A DNA stretch of 64,000 nucleotides from Bacillus methanolicus (GTDB lineage Bacteria > Bacillota > Bacilli > Bacillales > Cytobacillaceae). Under the pieces are notes generated by a model. The model was given only the letters and a program-made list of their open reading frames with translations. It had not been told where the DNA came from and did not search any database. Below are positions 51,129-60,208 of this stretch, piece after piece; position 1 is the first letter of the stretch; each line of letters starts with the position of its first letter. The stretch covers positions 691,501-755,500 of the forward strand of contig NZ_PNFF01000001.1 of NCBI RefSeq assembly GCF_028888695.1, read 5' to 3'. The translations under genes were made by a program, and so were the position numbers.

Positions 51129-53201
51129 ATGTCAGATTTTCTTGTAATCGTGGAATCGCCGGCCAAGGCGAAAACGATTGAAAGGTATCTTGGAAAAAAA
51201 TATAAAGTAAAAGCATCCATGGGGCATGTCCGTGATTTGCCGAAAAGTCAGATGGGTGTTGATATAGAGCATAACTTTGAGCCGAAGTATATTACAATTC
51301 GCGGCAAAGGACCTGTTTTAAAGGAATTAAAGACAGCAGCGAAAAAGGCAAAGAAAATTTTCTTGGCAGCCGACCCTGATCGTGAAGGTGAGGCAATTGC
51401 CTGGCATTTGGCCAATAGTCTTGATATAGATATCAATTCAGACTGCCGAGTTGTTTTTAATGAAATTACAAAAGATGCGATTAAAGAATCGTTTAAACAT
51501 CCAAGGCCGATCAACATGGATCTTGTCGATGCACAGCAAGCACGCAGGGTTCTTGACAGATTAGTTGGCTATAATATAAGCCCGCTGCTTTGGAAAAAAG
51601 TTAAAAAAGGATTGAGCGCAGGCCGCGTTCAATCGGTTGCATTAAGATTGATCATAGACAGGGAAAAAGAAATTAAAGAATTTGTTCCGGAAGAGTATTG
51701 GACAATAGGCGCACAATTTTTAAAAGGAAAAGAAACTTTTGAAGCATCTTTCTATGGAATCGAGGGGAAAAAGGTAGAATTAAGGACGGAAGAGGAAGTC
51801 CAGAACGTTCTTAAACAGATTAATGGAGACAAATTTAAAGTAGTATCTGTTACGAAGAAGGAAAGAAAACGAAATCCGGCTCCGCCTTTTACCACCTCTT
51901 CTTTGCAGCAGGAAGCAGCTCGAAAGTTGAATTTTCGTGCGAAGAAAACGATGATGCTGGCGCAGCAGCTTTATGAGGGAATTGATCTTGGAAAAGAAGG
52001 TACGGTCGGTCTGATTACATACATGAGAACCGACTCTACCCGCGTGTCTGAAGTCGCTCAATCTGAAGCAGCTCAGTATATTGAAAATGTATTTGGCAAG
52101 GAGTATCTTCAAGAGGAAAAGCGAAAGGAGAAAAAACAATCCAATGCCCAGGATGCTCATGAAGCAATCCGGCCAACAAGCACACTTCGCGACCCGTCAA
52201 GTATTAAAGAGTTTCTGACACGCGACCAGCTTCGTTTGTACAAACTGATTTGGGAAAGATTTGTTGCAAGCCAAATGGCTCCGGCTGTAATGGATACAAT
52301 GAGTGTCGATCTGAAAAACGGCGATGTTCTTTTTAGAGCGACAGGTTCAAAAATTAAGTTCTCCGGATTTATGAAAGTATATGTAGAAGGAACGGACGAT
52401 CAAACCGAAGAAAAGGAAAATATGCTTCCTGAATTGGCGGAAGGAGATGAAGTGCTGAAAAAAGACATTGATCCAAAACAGCATTTCACGCAGCCTCCTC
52501 CGCGCTATACGGAAGCCCGCTTAGTAAAAACATTGGAAGAGCTCGGAATCGGGCGTCCTTCAACATACGCTCCGACCCTTGATACGATTCAAAAACGAGG
52601 CTATGTTTCCCTTGATAATAAGCGTTTTGTTCCAACAGAGCTCGGGGAAATAGTATTAGATTTGATTTTAGAGTTTTTCCCGGATATACTAGATGTTGAA
52701 TTTACGGCAAAGATGGAGAAAGATTTGGATGATATTGAAGTTGGCAAAGTAAAATGGGTAAAAATAATCGATGAATTTTATCGGGACTTTGCCACACACC
52801 TCGAAAAAGCTGAACAAGAGATGGAAAAAGTTGAAATAAAAGATGAACCTGCCGGCGAAGATTGTGATGAATGCGGCAGTCCAATGGTTTACAAAATGGG
52901 CCGTTTCGGAAAATTTATGGCTTGCAGCAATTTTCCTGATTGCCGCAATACAAAACCAATTGTAAAAGAAATTGGCGTGAAGTGTCCGAAATGTAAAGAA
53001 GGTAATATTATTGAAAGAAAAAGTAAAAAGCGCCGGGTTTTTTACGGGTGCGACCGTTTTCCTGAATGTGATTTCATCTCTTGGGATAAGCCTTTGCCGC
53101 GCAATTGCCCTAAATGCGAGCATTTGCTTGTGGAAAAGAAGCTTAAAAAGGGCGTCCAAGTTCAATGCATTGCATGCGATTACAAAGAAGAACAGCAATA
53201 A
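51129..53201 (+). CDS. topA: DNA topoisomerase I
   Basis: 690 residues. Relaxes negative supercoils. TOPRIM domain at the N-terminus ([34 protein letters not shown]). Active-site Tyr298 in [31 protein letters not shown]-type block near 135 and [15 protein letters not shown] near 475. The tail has three zinc-ribbon units: [19 protein letters not shown] with [25 protein letters not shown] with CDRFPEC, and [16 protein letters not shown] with CIAC. ATG 51129 follows TTAAGGAGGC. All key residues present. Confidence 0.96.
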   Translation: MSDFLVIVESPAKAKTIERYLGKKYKVKASMGHVRDLPKSQMGVDIEHNFEPKYITIRGKGPVLKELKTAAKKAKKIFLAADPDREGEAIAWHLANSLDIDINSDCRVVFNEITKDAIKESFKHPRPINMDLVDAQQARRVLDRLVGYNISPLLWKKVKKGLSAGRVQSVALRLIIDREKEIKEFVPEEYWTIGAQFLKGKETFEASFYGIEGKKVELRTEEEVQNVLKQINGDKFKVVSVTKKERKRNPAPPFTTSSLQQEAARKLNFRAKKTMMLAQQLYEGIDLGKEGTVGLITYMRTDSTRVSEVAQSEAAQYIENVFGKEYLQEEKRKEKKQSNAQDAHEAIRPTSTLRDPSSIKEFLTRDQLRLYKLIWERFVASQMAPAVMDTMSVDLKNGDVLFRATGSKIKFSGFMKVYVEGTDDQTEEKENMLPELAEGDEVLKKDIDPKQHFTQPPPRYTEARLVKTLEELGIGRPSTYAPTLDTIQKRGYVSLDNKRFVPTELGEIVLDLILEFFPDILDVEFTAKMEKDLDDIEVGKVKWVKIIDEFYRDFATHLEKAEQEMEKVEIKDEPAGEDCDECGSPMVYKMGRFGKFMACSNFPDCRNTKPIVKEIGVKCPKCKEGNIIERKSKKRRVFYGCDRFPECDFISWDKPLPRNCPKCEHLLVEKKLKKGVQVQCIACDYKEEQQ

Positions 53202-53203
53202 TC

Positions 53204-53231
53204 AGGGTGAGCTCCAGGCTCACTCTTTTCT
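53204..53231 (+). terminator. Intrinsic terminator after topA
   Basis: AGGGTGAGC (53204-53212) / GCTCACTCT (53218-53226), one G-T pair, five-base loop, then TTTCTATT. Two bases after the topA stop. Confidence 0.72.
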
Positions 53232-53348
53232 ATTGAACTATTCAATTGTGATTTCGTAAAATGCAATTTGGGCATAAATGTAGATAAAAAACATGGAATT
53301 ATCATGAAAATATTGACAACTTCAATTGCTAATTGGGAGGAACATAGA

Positions 53349-54656
53349 ATGAATGAAACAACGGTGAACGTGATCGGTGCGGGCCTTGCCGGCAGTGAAG
53401 CAGCCTGGCAGCTGGCAAAGCGCGGAATAAAGGTTCGATTATATGAAATGAGGCCTGTAAAACAAACACCTGCCCATCATACAGATAAATTTGCTGAGCT
53501 CGTTTGCAGCAACTCATTAAGGGCAAATACATTAACAAACGCTGTCGGCGTTTTAAAAGAAGAAATGAGAATCCTTGATTCTGTCATCATCCGTTCTGCG
53601 GATGATTGCGCGGTTCCTGCAGGCGGAGCCCTTGCTGTTGACCGGCATGAATTTGCGGCAAAAGTAACAGACCGGGTGAAAAACCATGAAAATGTGACGG
53701 TTATTAATGAGGAAGTGACAGAAATTCCGGAAGGTCCTACGATCATTGCTACCGGACCATTAACAAGCGAAGCCCTATCAGAGCAGTTGAGAAAATTAAC
53801 AGGCGAAGATTATTTATATTTCTACGATGCAGCAGCTCCTATCATTGAAAAAGACAGTATCGACATGGATAAAGTTTATTTAAAGTCTCGTTATGATAAA
53901 GGAGAAGCGGCATATTTAAACTGTCCGATGACAGAAGAGGAATTTAACCGCTTTTATGATGCACTTATTTCTGCTGAAACAGTGCCTTTAAAGGAATTTG
54001 AAAAAGAAATCTTTTTTGAAGGCTGCATGCCAATTGAAGTAATGGCATCCCGAGGAAAAAAAACATTGCTGTTTGGGCCAATGAAACCTGTCGGATTGGA
54101 AGATCCCCGTACAGGCAAGCGGCCGTTTGCGGTTGTTCAGCTTCGCCAAGATGATGCAGCAGGAACACTTTATAATATTGTTGGCTTCCAAACTCATTTG
54201 AAATGGGGACCGCAAAAAGAAGTGATCCGCATGATTCCGGGTCTAGAAAATGCTGAAATTGTTCGCTACGGCGTTATGCATCGCAACACATTTATTAACT
54301 CACCGAAAGTGTTAAAAGCAACGTACCAGTTTAAAAACCGGCCGGATTTATTTTTTGCCGGGCAGATGACAGGTGTAGAAGGGTATGTAGAATCGGCAGC
54401 CAGCGGATTAATTGCCGGTATTAATGCTGCCCGCCTTGTTAAAGGACAGGACCCTGTTGAGTTTCCTAGAGAAACAGCCATCGGAAGCATGGCGCGGTAT
54501 ATAACGACTGCCAACCCGGACAATTTTCAGCCGATGAATGCCAATTTTGGGTTGTTTCCTGAGCTTCCGGAAAAAATCAAAGGCAAAAAAGAGAGAAATG
54601 AAAGGCATGCAAACAGAGCATTGGAAACAATTCAGAACTTTGTGAAAAATTTGTAA
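53349..54656 (+). CDS. trmFO: tRNA m5U54 methyltransferase, folate/FAD-dependent TrmFO
   Basis: 435 residues, exactly the B. subtilis (Gid) length. Makes ribothymidine at tRNA position 54 using methylene-THF. FAD-binding [19 protein letters not shown], then [22 protein letters not shown] containing the conserved Cys, [31 protein letters not shown] (second Cys near 226), and [20 protein letters not shown] 53349 follows GGGAGGAAC; the frame is open to 53268 but without a ribosome-binding site. Confidence 0.95.
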   Translation: MNETTVNVIGAGLAGSEAAWQLAKRGIKVRLYEMRPVKQTPAHHTDKFAELVCSNSLRANTLTNAVGVLKEEMRILDSVIIRSADDCAVPAGGALAVDRHEFAAKVTDRVKNHENVTVINEEVTEIPEGPTIIATGPLTSEALSEQLRKLTGEDYLYFYDAAAPIIEKDSIDMDKVYLKSRYDKGEAAYLNCPMTEEEFNRFYDALISAETVPLKEFEKEIFFEGCMPIEVMASRGKKTLLFGPMKPVGLEDPRTGKRPFAVVQLRQDDAAGTLYNIVGFQTHLKWGPQKEVIRMIPGLENAEIVRYGVMHRNTFINSPKVLKATYQFKNRPDLFFAGQMTGVEGYVESAASGLIAGINAARLVKGQDPVEFPRETAIGSMARYITTANPDNFQPMNANFGLFPELPEKIKGKKERNERHANRALETIQNFVKNL

Positions 54657-54662
54657 ATTTTA

Positions 54663-54691
54663 TTGCAAGGGCTAGTAATTTATGATACTAT
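54663..54691 (+). promoter_or_regulatory. Probable xerC promoter
   Basis: TTGCAA (54663-54668), 17-base spacer, TACTAT (54686-54691) with TGA before it (extended -10). Flanked by a perfect inverted repeat described separately. Could drive the xerC-hslV-hslU-codY group. Confidence 0.5.
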
Positions 54692-54704
54692 TATGTAGCC
54701 CTTG
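54666..54704. promoter_or_regulatory. Inverted repeat around the xerC promoter and next to its RBS
   Basis: CAAGGGCTA (54666-54674) and TAGCCCTTG (54696-54704), nine perfect base pairs, 21-base loop. The left arm overlaps the -35 and the right arm ends one base before the GAGGTG Shine-Dalgarno of xerC. As DNA it could be an operator; as RNA (read through from trmFO) a hairpin beside the RBS. Confidence 0.5.
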
Positions 54705-54719
54705 TGAGGTGTGGTGTTC

Positions 54720-55622
54720 GTGATAGCAAATGTGAACGTTTCATTAAAGTTATTTATTGAATATTTACAAATAGAGAAAAATTACTCACAATATACAGTT
54801 GTGCATTACCAACAGGATATTAGAGATTTCTTTATGTTCATGTCTGAACAAGCAATAGGCGGACTTGCCGACGTACAATATTTTGATGTGCGCCTGTATT
54901 TGACAAAGCTATATGAGAAAAAGCTTTCAAGAAAATCGGTTGCACGCAAAATATCAAGTCTGAGAAGCTTTTATAAATTTTTGCTGAGGGAAAAGCTTGT
55001 AAAAGAAAATCCTTTTTCTCTTGTTTCCATGCCTAAACAAGAGAAAAGGCTTCCCGATTTTTTTTATGAAGAGGAATTGGCAGAACTGTTTAAAGCTTGT
55101 GAAGATCAAACTCCTCTTGGCCAGCGGAACCGGGCTCTTCTTGAAGTTTTATATGCTACCGGCATTCGCGTCAGTGAATGCAGCCAAATTAAGCTCTCTG
55201 ACCTTGATATGTATTTAGCAACAGTACTCGTTCACGGAAAAGGACATAAAGAACGATATGTTCCATTCGGGAGTTTTGCACATGAAGCATTGGAAACCTA
55301 CATAAATGACGGCAGGAAGCAATTATTAAATGGCAAAGAGACACATGATTATTTATTTGTAAACTTTCGGGGAGGCCCATTAACGGACAGAGGCATCCGA
55401 ATGATCTTAAATTCACTGATCGAAAAATCTTCCCTTAACGGAAAAATACACCCTCATAAGCTGCGCCATACATTTGCAACGCATTTGTTGAGCAACGGAG
55501 CTGATATGAGAACGGTGCAGGAGCTTTTGGGACACGCATATTTATCATCAACTCAAGTATATACTCATGTTACAAATGAACATTTAAGAAAAACGTATAT
55601 GTCTTATCACCCAAGGGCATAG
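54720..55622 (+). CDS. xerC: Tyrosine recombinase XerC (CodV)
   Basis: 300 residues from GTG 54720, placed 9 bases after GAGGTG; GTG 54711 and 54714 are also in frame but too close. With XerD resolves chromosome dimers at dif; in B. subtilis named CodV. N-terminal SAM-like domain (LFIEYLQIEKNYSQYTVVHY). Catalytic core has Arg in YATGIRVSECSQ, Lys in LVHGKGHKERYVPFG, His-x-x-Arg in HPHKLRHTFATHLLSNGA, His in ELLGHAYLSSTQVYTH with Tyr in the last segment. All five to six catalytic residues present. Confidence 0.94.
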   Translation: MIANVNVSLKLFIEYLQIEKNYSQYTVVHYQQDIRDFFMFMSEQAIGGLADVQYFDVRLYLTKLYEKKLSRKSVARKISSLRSFYKFLLREKLVKENPFSLVSMPKQEKRLPDFFYEEELAELFKACEDQTPLGQRNRALLEVLYATGIRVSECSQIKLSDLDMYLATVLVHGKGHKERYVPFGSFAHEALETYINDGRKQLLNGKETHDYLFVNFRGGPLTDRGIRMILNSLIEKSSLNGKIHPHKLRHTFATHLLSNGADMRTVQELLGHAYLSSTQVYTHVTNEHLRKTYMSYHPRA

Positions 55623-55643
55623 ACTCCAAAAGGAGGAAAAAAC

Positions 55644-56186
55644 ATGTCACAATTTCACGCAACGACCATTTTTGCCATTCAACATAAAGGGAAATGTGCA
55701 ATGGCCGGGGACGGCCAAGTTACATTCGGAAATGCGGTTGTGATGAAGCATACTGCAAGAAAAGTCCGCAAGTTGTTCAATGGGAAAGTAATTGCGGGTT
55801 TTGCAGGTTCTGTTGCCGATGCTTTTACTCTGTTTGAAATGTTTGAAGGCAAGCTTGAGGAATTTAACGGCAATTTGAAAAGAGCTGCTGTTGAGCTTGC
55901 AAAAAAATGGCGCAGCGACAAGGTGTTACGACAGTTGGAAGCTATGCTGATTGTCATGGATGAAAACAATATGCTTTTAATTTCCGGAACGGGCGAAGTA
56001 ATTGAGCCGGATGATGGCATCCTTGCCATTGGTTCGGGCGGGAATTATGCGCTTTCTGCGGGACGGTCATTAAAGCGGTATGCCGGCGAAGAGCTTACTG
56101 CCAAAGAGATTGCTAAAGCGGCGCTTGAAATAGCAGCGGAAATTTGCGTCTATACGAATCACAATATTATCGTCGAGGAGCTATGA
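55644..56186 (+). CDS. hslV: ATP-dependent protease subunit HslV (ClpQ/CodW)
   Basis: 180 residues. Peptidase ring of the HslUV two-component protease. Opens [10 protein letters not shown]: as in B. subtilis ClpQ, five residues precede the TT seen at the N-terminus of E. coli HslV, so the mature nucleophile is probably Ser2 rather than Thr. Other conserved parts: [75 protein letters not shown] follows AAAAGGAGG. Between xerC and hslU as in B. subtilis. Confidence 0.95.
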   Translation: MSQFHATTIFAIQHKGKCAMAGDGQVTFGNAVVMKHTARKVRKLFNGKVIAGFAGSVADAFTLFEMFEGKLEEFNGNLKRAAVELAKKWRSDKVLRQLEAMLIVMDENNMLLISGTGEVIEPDDGILAIGSGGNYALSAGRSLKRYAGEELTAKEIAKAALEIAAEICVYTNHNIIVEEL

Positions 56187-56203
56187 CGGAAGGGAAGTGG
56201 AAT

Positions 56204-57610
56204 ATGGTGAAAACGTCAAATTTAACACCAAGGCAAATCGTTGAGCGGCTTGACCAGTATATTATTGGACAAAAAGATGCAAAAAAAGCCGTTGCAGTCG
56301 CTTTACGAAATAGATATCGCAGAAGCTTGCTAAGTGAAAAACTCCGGGATGAAATTAGTCCAAAGAATATTTTAATGATTGGGCCCACAGGGGTCGGTAA
56401 AACTGAAATCGCCCGGCGGATGGCTAAGCTCGTCGGGGCTCCATTTATTAAAGTAGAAGCAACGAAATTCACCGAAGTCGGCTATGTTGGACGCGATGTT
56501 GAATCAATGGTTCGTGATCTCGTCGAAACATCTGTCCGTTTAGTAAAAGAAGAAAAAATGAACAGTGTAAAAGAACGGGCAGAAGAGCATGCCAATCGCA
56601 GACTTGTTGAGCTGCTTGTTCCATCTGCCAAAAAATCTGCCAATTATAAAAATCCTCTTGAAATGCTCTTCGGCGGAGGAAATTCTCAGCCAGATGCGGA
56701 ATCAAGCACTTCTGACGATCAAAGCATTCAAGAAAAAAGAAGAGTAATAAAAGAAAAGTTGGCTCTAGGCCAGCTTGAAGATGAAATCGTTACGGTTGAA
56801 GTTGAAGAACAGCAGCCTTCTATGTTTGATTTGCTTCAAGGTTCAGGCATAGAGCAAATGGGAGTAAATATGCAAGATGCACTCAGCAGCTTATTGCCGA
56901 AAAGAAGAAAAAAAAGAAAGCTGCCTGTCCGTGAAGCCCGTAAAGTATTAACGAATGAAGAAGCTCAAAAATTAATTGATATGGATGAAGTCATTCAAGA
57001 TGCCGTCAGCAGGGCTGAACAAAACGGTATTATTTTTATTGATGAAATTGATAAAATAGCAAGCAGAAACAGCGGGGGCTCAACAGTTGATGTCTCGCGC
57101 GAGGGAGTTCAGAGGGATATTCTCCCGATCGTAGAAGGCTCAACAGTTGTTACGAAATATGGACCTGTTAAAACGGATCATATTTTATTTATCGCAGCGG
57201 GTGCGTTCCATATGGCGAAACCGTCAGATTTAATCCCCGAGCTCCAGGGCCGCTTCCCGATACGGGTAGAGCTGACAAAGCTGACAGTAGATGATTTCTA
57301 TCGCATTTTGATTGAACCGGATAATGCGTTAATTAAACAATATGAAGCATTATTGGAAACAGAAGGTATACAAATTGAATTTTCTGACGATGCTATTCGT
57401 AAGATTGCAGAAGTTGCTTATGAAGTAAATCAAAACACTGACAATATTGGTGCTCGGCGATTGCACACAATTTTAGAGAAGCTTCTTGAAGATTTATCGT
57501 TTGAAGCACCGGATATTACGATGGATAAAATCACGATCACCCCTCAATATGTCGAAGAAAAATTAGGGGCAATTTCCCGAAATAAAGATTTAAGCCAATT
57601 TATCCTTTAA
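56204..57610 (+). CDS. hslU: ATP-dependent protease ATPase subunit HslU (ClpY/CodX)
   Basis: 468 residues. AAA+ unfoldase feeding Hsl[18 protein letters not shown] at the N-terminus, Walker [13 protein letters not shown] near 60, pore loop GYVGRD, an I domain at about 110-240 (variable, acidic), Walker [13 protein letters not shown], sensor region [25 protein letters not shown], and the C-terminal LSQFIL that inserts into HslV. ATG 56204 follows AAGGGAAG; in-frame upstream starts lie in hslV. Confidence 0.95.
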   Translation: MVKTSNLTPRQIVERLDQYIIGQKDAKKAVAVALRNRYRRSLLSEKLRDEISPKNILMIGPTGVGKTEIARRMAKLVGAPFIKVEATKFTEVGYVGRDVESMVRDLVETSVRLVKEEKMNSVKERAEEHANRRLVELLVPSAKKSANYKNPLEMLFGGGNSQPDAESSTSDDQSIQEKRRVIKEKLALGQLEDEIVTVEVEEQQPSMFDLLQGSGIEQMGVNMQDALSSLLPKRRKKRKLPVREARKVLTNEEAQKLIDMDEVIQDAVSRAEQNGIIFIDEIDKIASRNSGGSTVDVSREGVQRDILPIVEGSTVVTKYGPVKTDHILFIAAGAFHMAKPSDLIPELQGRFPIRVELTKLTVDDFYRILIEPDNALIKQYEALLETEGIQIEFSDDAIRKIAEVAYEVNQNTDNIGARRLHTILEKLLEDLSFEAPDITMDKITITPQYVEEKLGAISRNKDLSQFIL

Positions 57611-57729
57611 CAATAAGGATCAATCTTCAATGATTGTGCAGATCATTTGATAGTGTAAATAATGAAACTTTATGAATCAGGAAGAAACACAAAAATAACT
57701 ATTGGTCGATTTAATAGGAGGGAGAAACA

Positions 57730-58509
57730 ATGGATTTACTAAGTAAAACAAGAAAAATTAATGCAATGCTTCAAAAAGCGGCAGGAAAACCCGTTAATTT
57801 TAAAGAAATGGCTGAAACATTGCGTGACGTCATTGAAGCAAATATTTTCGTTGTCAGCCGCCGCGGAAAATTATTAGGATTTGCAATCAATCAGCAAATC
57901 GAAAATGAACGTATGAAGAAAATGCTTGAAGACCGCCAATTTCCTGAAGAATATACAAAGAGCTTGTTCAATATTCAGGAAACATCACCAAACCTTGATG
58001 TTGAAAGTGAATATACTGCATTTCCGGTTGAAAACAAAGACTTATTCCGCAATGGATTAACTACAATCGTTCCAATTAATGGAGGCGGTGAGCGCTTAGG
58101 TACTTTGATTTTGGCAAGGCTTGAAGAACAGTTCCATGACGATGATTTAATTCTTGCCGAATATGGTGCGACCGTTGTAGGAATGGAGATTTTGCGTGAA
58201 AAGGCTGAAGAAATTGAAGAAGAAGCTCGCAGCAAAGCAGTTGTTCAAATGGCAATCAGCTCTTTATCATACAGCGAATTGGAAGCAATTGAACACATTT
58301 TCGAGGAACTAAACGGTAATGAAGGATTGCTGGTTGCTTCAAAAATCGCTGACCGTGTAGGTATTACCCGTTCAGTTATTGTAAATGCCCTCCGCAAATT
58401 GGAGAGTGCCGGCGTCATTGAATCAAGATCACTTGGGATGAAAGGAACGTATATCAAAGTATTGAATGATAAGTTCCTTGTCGAATTGGAAAAACTAAAA
58501 GCAAATTAA
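57730..58509 (+). CDS. codY: GTP-sensing global transcriptional repressor CodY
   Basis: 259 residues, standard length. Senses branched-chain amino acids and GTP; represses nitrogen, competence, motility genes in rich medium. N-terminal GAF-like domain with helix-rich start ([22 protein letters not shown]). Winged helix-turn-helix at about 195-245: [27 protein letters not shown], then [15 protein letters not shown] follows ATAGGAGGGAG. It follows hslU after 119 bases that likely hold its own promoter. Confidence 0.97.
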   Translation: MDLLSKTRKINAMLQKAAGKPVNFKEMAETLRDVIEANIFVVSRRGKLLGFAINQQIENERMKKMLEDRQFPEEYTKSLFNIQETSPNLDVESEYTAFPVENKDLFRNGLTTIVPINGGGERLGTLILARLEEQFHDDDLILAEYGATVVGMEILREKAEEIEEEARSKAVVQMAISSLSYSELEAIEHIFEELNGNEGLLVASKIADRVGITRSVIVNALRKLESAGVIESRSLGMKGTYIKVLNDKFLVELEKLKAN

Positions 58510-58530
58510 TAATTAATAAATAAGTAACAA

Positions 58531-58567
58531 AAAACCTTCGTTAACTTCGTTAACCGGAGGTTTTTTT
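58531..58567 (+). terminator. Intrinsic terminator after codY
   Basis: Long stem AAACCTTCGTTAAC opposite GTTAACCGGAGGTTT with loop TTC, one G-T pair and one bulged C, followed by seven Ts. Separates codY from the fla/che operon. Confidence 0.88.
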
Positions 58568-58958
58568 ATTTTACGAAATGATGACAAAAAAAGAGAATTT
58601 TCTCATCAATTTTACAATATTTTAACATATTCGATTTATATTTACATAATTTTTACTTTCATATAACCGTGAAACAGGACTTTTGCCCCGGTAAAACAGA
58701 TGTAAATGCCGTTAAAATATAATTGGCGAAAGGAAAGTTATAAGAGAAATGCTAAATGTTGCTAACTTCAAGCGGGTTTTCATTTCCGGATAAAAAGGGA
58801 AATTATTGAAAATAGGCATAAAGGAGCACAAAATTTTAACTTTTTGTTCATGGACAGATTATTGCAATTTCATTACAATAAATACGATGATTATACATAT
58901 TTCGCCAATATAAGCAACTTTTTATTAAAATTCAGCAACAATTTGTGAGGTGAGCGAA
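58568..58958. promoter_or_regulatory. Upstream region of the fla/che operon
   Basis: About 390 AT-rich bases without a credible gene. AATTTTCTCATCAAT (58596-58610) matches the CodY box AATTTTCWGAAAATT at 11 of 15 places. TAAA with GCCGTTAA 12 bases on, near 58693-58712, hints at a sigma-D promoter but the spacing is short. TTCATT-17-TATACA near 58870-58898 is a weak sigma-A candidate. The region must contain the operon promoter; exact assignment is not possible by eye. Confidence 0.4.
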
Positions 58959-59354
58959 TTGAAGTTATTTGCCAATACGTTTTCTACTTTAGAAAATGCA
59001 TTAAATTATTCATCATTGAAGCAAAAAGTCATCTCGCAAAATATTGCAAATGTCGATACACCTGATTACAAAGCAAAAGATGTCAGCTTCAAAACAATTT
59101 TTCAACAAGAGTTCAATTCATCATTTGAAAACTATCGGACTGACAAAAGGCATTTTCGTTTTGAAGGGTCGTCTGCCGGAAATAGCGCGGTTGTTACGAA
59201 AAAAAATGTATCTTACAGCCAAAATGGTAACAGTGTTGACATTGATCAGGAAATGGCGAACCTTGCTGCAAATCAAATCTATTACAATGCACTAATTGAA
59301 AGATTAAATGGGAAATTTGCTTCTCTTCAAAGTGTCATTAAAGGTGGGAAATAG
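58959..59354 (+). CDS. flgB: Flagellar basal-body rod protein FlgB
   Basis: 131 residues from TTG 58959, preceded by GTGAGGTGAGCG; this start aligns with the B. subtilis N-terminus. GTG 58950, three codons earlier, is the alternative. Proximal rod protein. Contains the rod-family motif QNIANVDTPDYKAKDVSF at about 29-46 and the terminal helix EMANLAANQIYYNALIERLNGKF. First gene of the fla/che operon; two bases from flgC. Confidence 0.93.
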   Translation: MKLFANTFSTLENALNYSSLKQKVISQNIANVDTPDYKAKDVSFKTIFQQEFNSSFENYRTDKRHFRFEGSSAGNSAVVTKKNVSYSQNGNSVDIDQEMANLAANQIYYNALIERLNGKFASLQSVIKGGK

Positions 59355-59356
59355 AG

Positions 59357-59815
59357 ATGACCATGTTTCATAGTATGAACACGACAGCCTCCGCACTAAC
59401 GGCCCAAAGATTAAGAATGGATGTCATTTCCTCAAATATGGCTAATGTAGATTCTACCAGAGCCAATTATGTTAATGGACAATGGCAGCCATATAAAAGA
59501 AAAATGGTTGTGATGCAACCGGCGGAAGGACAATTTTCATCTTTCTTAAATAAAGCAATGAACATGAGTGAATCAAAAACAATCGGAAGCGGCGTAAAAG
59601 TCACACGGATTGCGGAAGATAATACCCCTTTTAAGATGGTATACGACCCGGAACATCCGGACGCCGATGAAAATGGTTATGTTGCTTTGCCTAATGTTGA
59701 TCCGCTGAAAGAAATGGTTGATCTGATCAGTGCGACAAGATCATATGAAGCAAATGTTACTGTATTCAACGCTTCTAAAGCGATGATGATGAAAGCTTTA
59801 GAAATTGGAAAGTAA
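59357..59815 (+). CDS. flgC: Flagellar basal-body rod protein FlgC
   Basis: 152 residues. Rod protein: N-terminal SALTAQRLRMDVISSNMANVDSTRAN, C-terminal YVALPNVDPLKEMVDLISATRSYEANVTVFNASKAMMMKAL, the classic rod/hook terminal helices. ATG 59357 is two bases past flgB with GGTGGG upstream. Exported through the flagellar type III system; no cleavable signal. Confidence 0.95.
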   Translation: MTMFHSMNTTASALTAQRLRMDVISSNMANVDSTRANYVNGQWQPYKRKMVVMQPAEGQFSSFLNKAMNMSESKTIGSGVKVTRIAEDNTPFKMVYDPEHPDADENGYVALPNVDPLKEMVDLISATRSYEANVTVFNASKAMMMKALEIGK

Positions 59816-59826
59816 GGTGAAATGAA

Positions 59827-60138
59827 ATGGAAAACATATCGTTTCCGTTAACGGCTCATGTATTAAAACCTGAAGGAAAAGAGGCACCCACTTATACATA
59901 TACACCATACGAAGTACAGCGAAAATTTTCGGCCGTACTTAAAGAGCAAATTGAAAAAATGAATGAAGCCCAAAATCAATCAGATTTAATGACTGAAAAA
60001 CTAGCCCGCGGAGAAAATGTTGACTTGCATCAAGTAATGATTGCTTCACAAAAGGCAAACATCACTTTACAGGCAACAATTGAAATTCGCAATAAAGTAA
60101 TTGAAGCTTATCAAGAAATCATGAGAATGCAAGTTTAA
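59827..60138 (+). CDS. fliE: Flagellar hook-basal body protein FliE
   Basis: 103 residues. Links the MS ring to the rod. C-terminal helices are conserved (GENVDLHQVMIASQKANITLQ; EIRNKVIEAYQEIMRMQV). The N-terminal third is variable. ATG 59827 follows AAGGTGAAATG. A 70-base spacer with an inverted repeat follows before fliF. Confidence 0.94.
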   Translation: MENISFPLTAHVLKPEGKEAPTYTYTPYEVQRKFSAVLKEQIEKMNEAQNQSDLMTEKLARGENVDLHQVMIASQKANITLQATIEIRNKVIEAYQEIMRMQV

Positions 60139-60162
60139 TCGTTTAAAAAAGTTGAAAAGTAG

Positions 60163-60198
60163 CGGTTATTAGCTGCCGATACAGAGACAGAATAACCG
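60163..60198. promoter_or_regulatory. Inverted repeat in the fliE-fliF spacer
   Basis: CGGTTATT (60163-60170) and AATAACCG (60191-60198), eight perfect pairs, 20-base loop. The right arm joins the purine-rich GGGGGA Shine-Dalgarno of fliF. GCCGATAC in the loop (60175-60182) matches 7 of 8 of the sigma-D -10, but no TAAA is found at the right distance. Could sequester the RBS or mark a processing site. Confidence 0.4.
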
Positions 60199-60208
60199 GG
60201 GGAATAAC

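Noticed and set aside
58850-58948. 33-codon frame just before flgB
   Set aside because: No Shine-Dalgarno at usable distance; residues rich in Asn, Phe and Tyr as expected from AT-rich spacer DNA.
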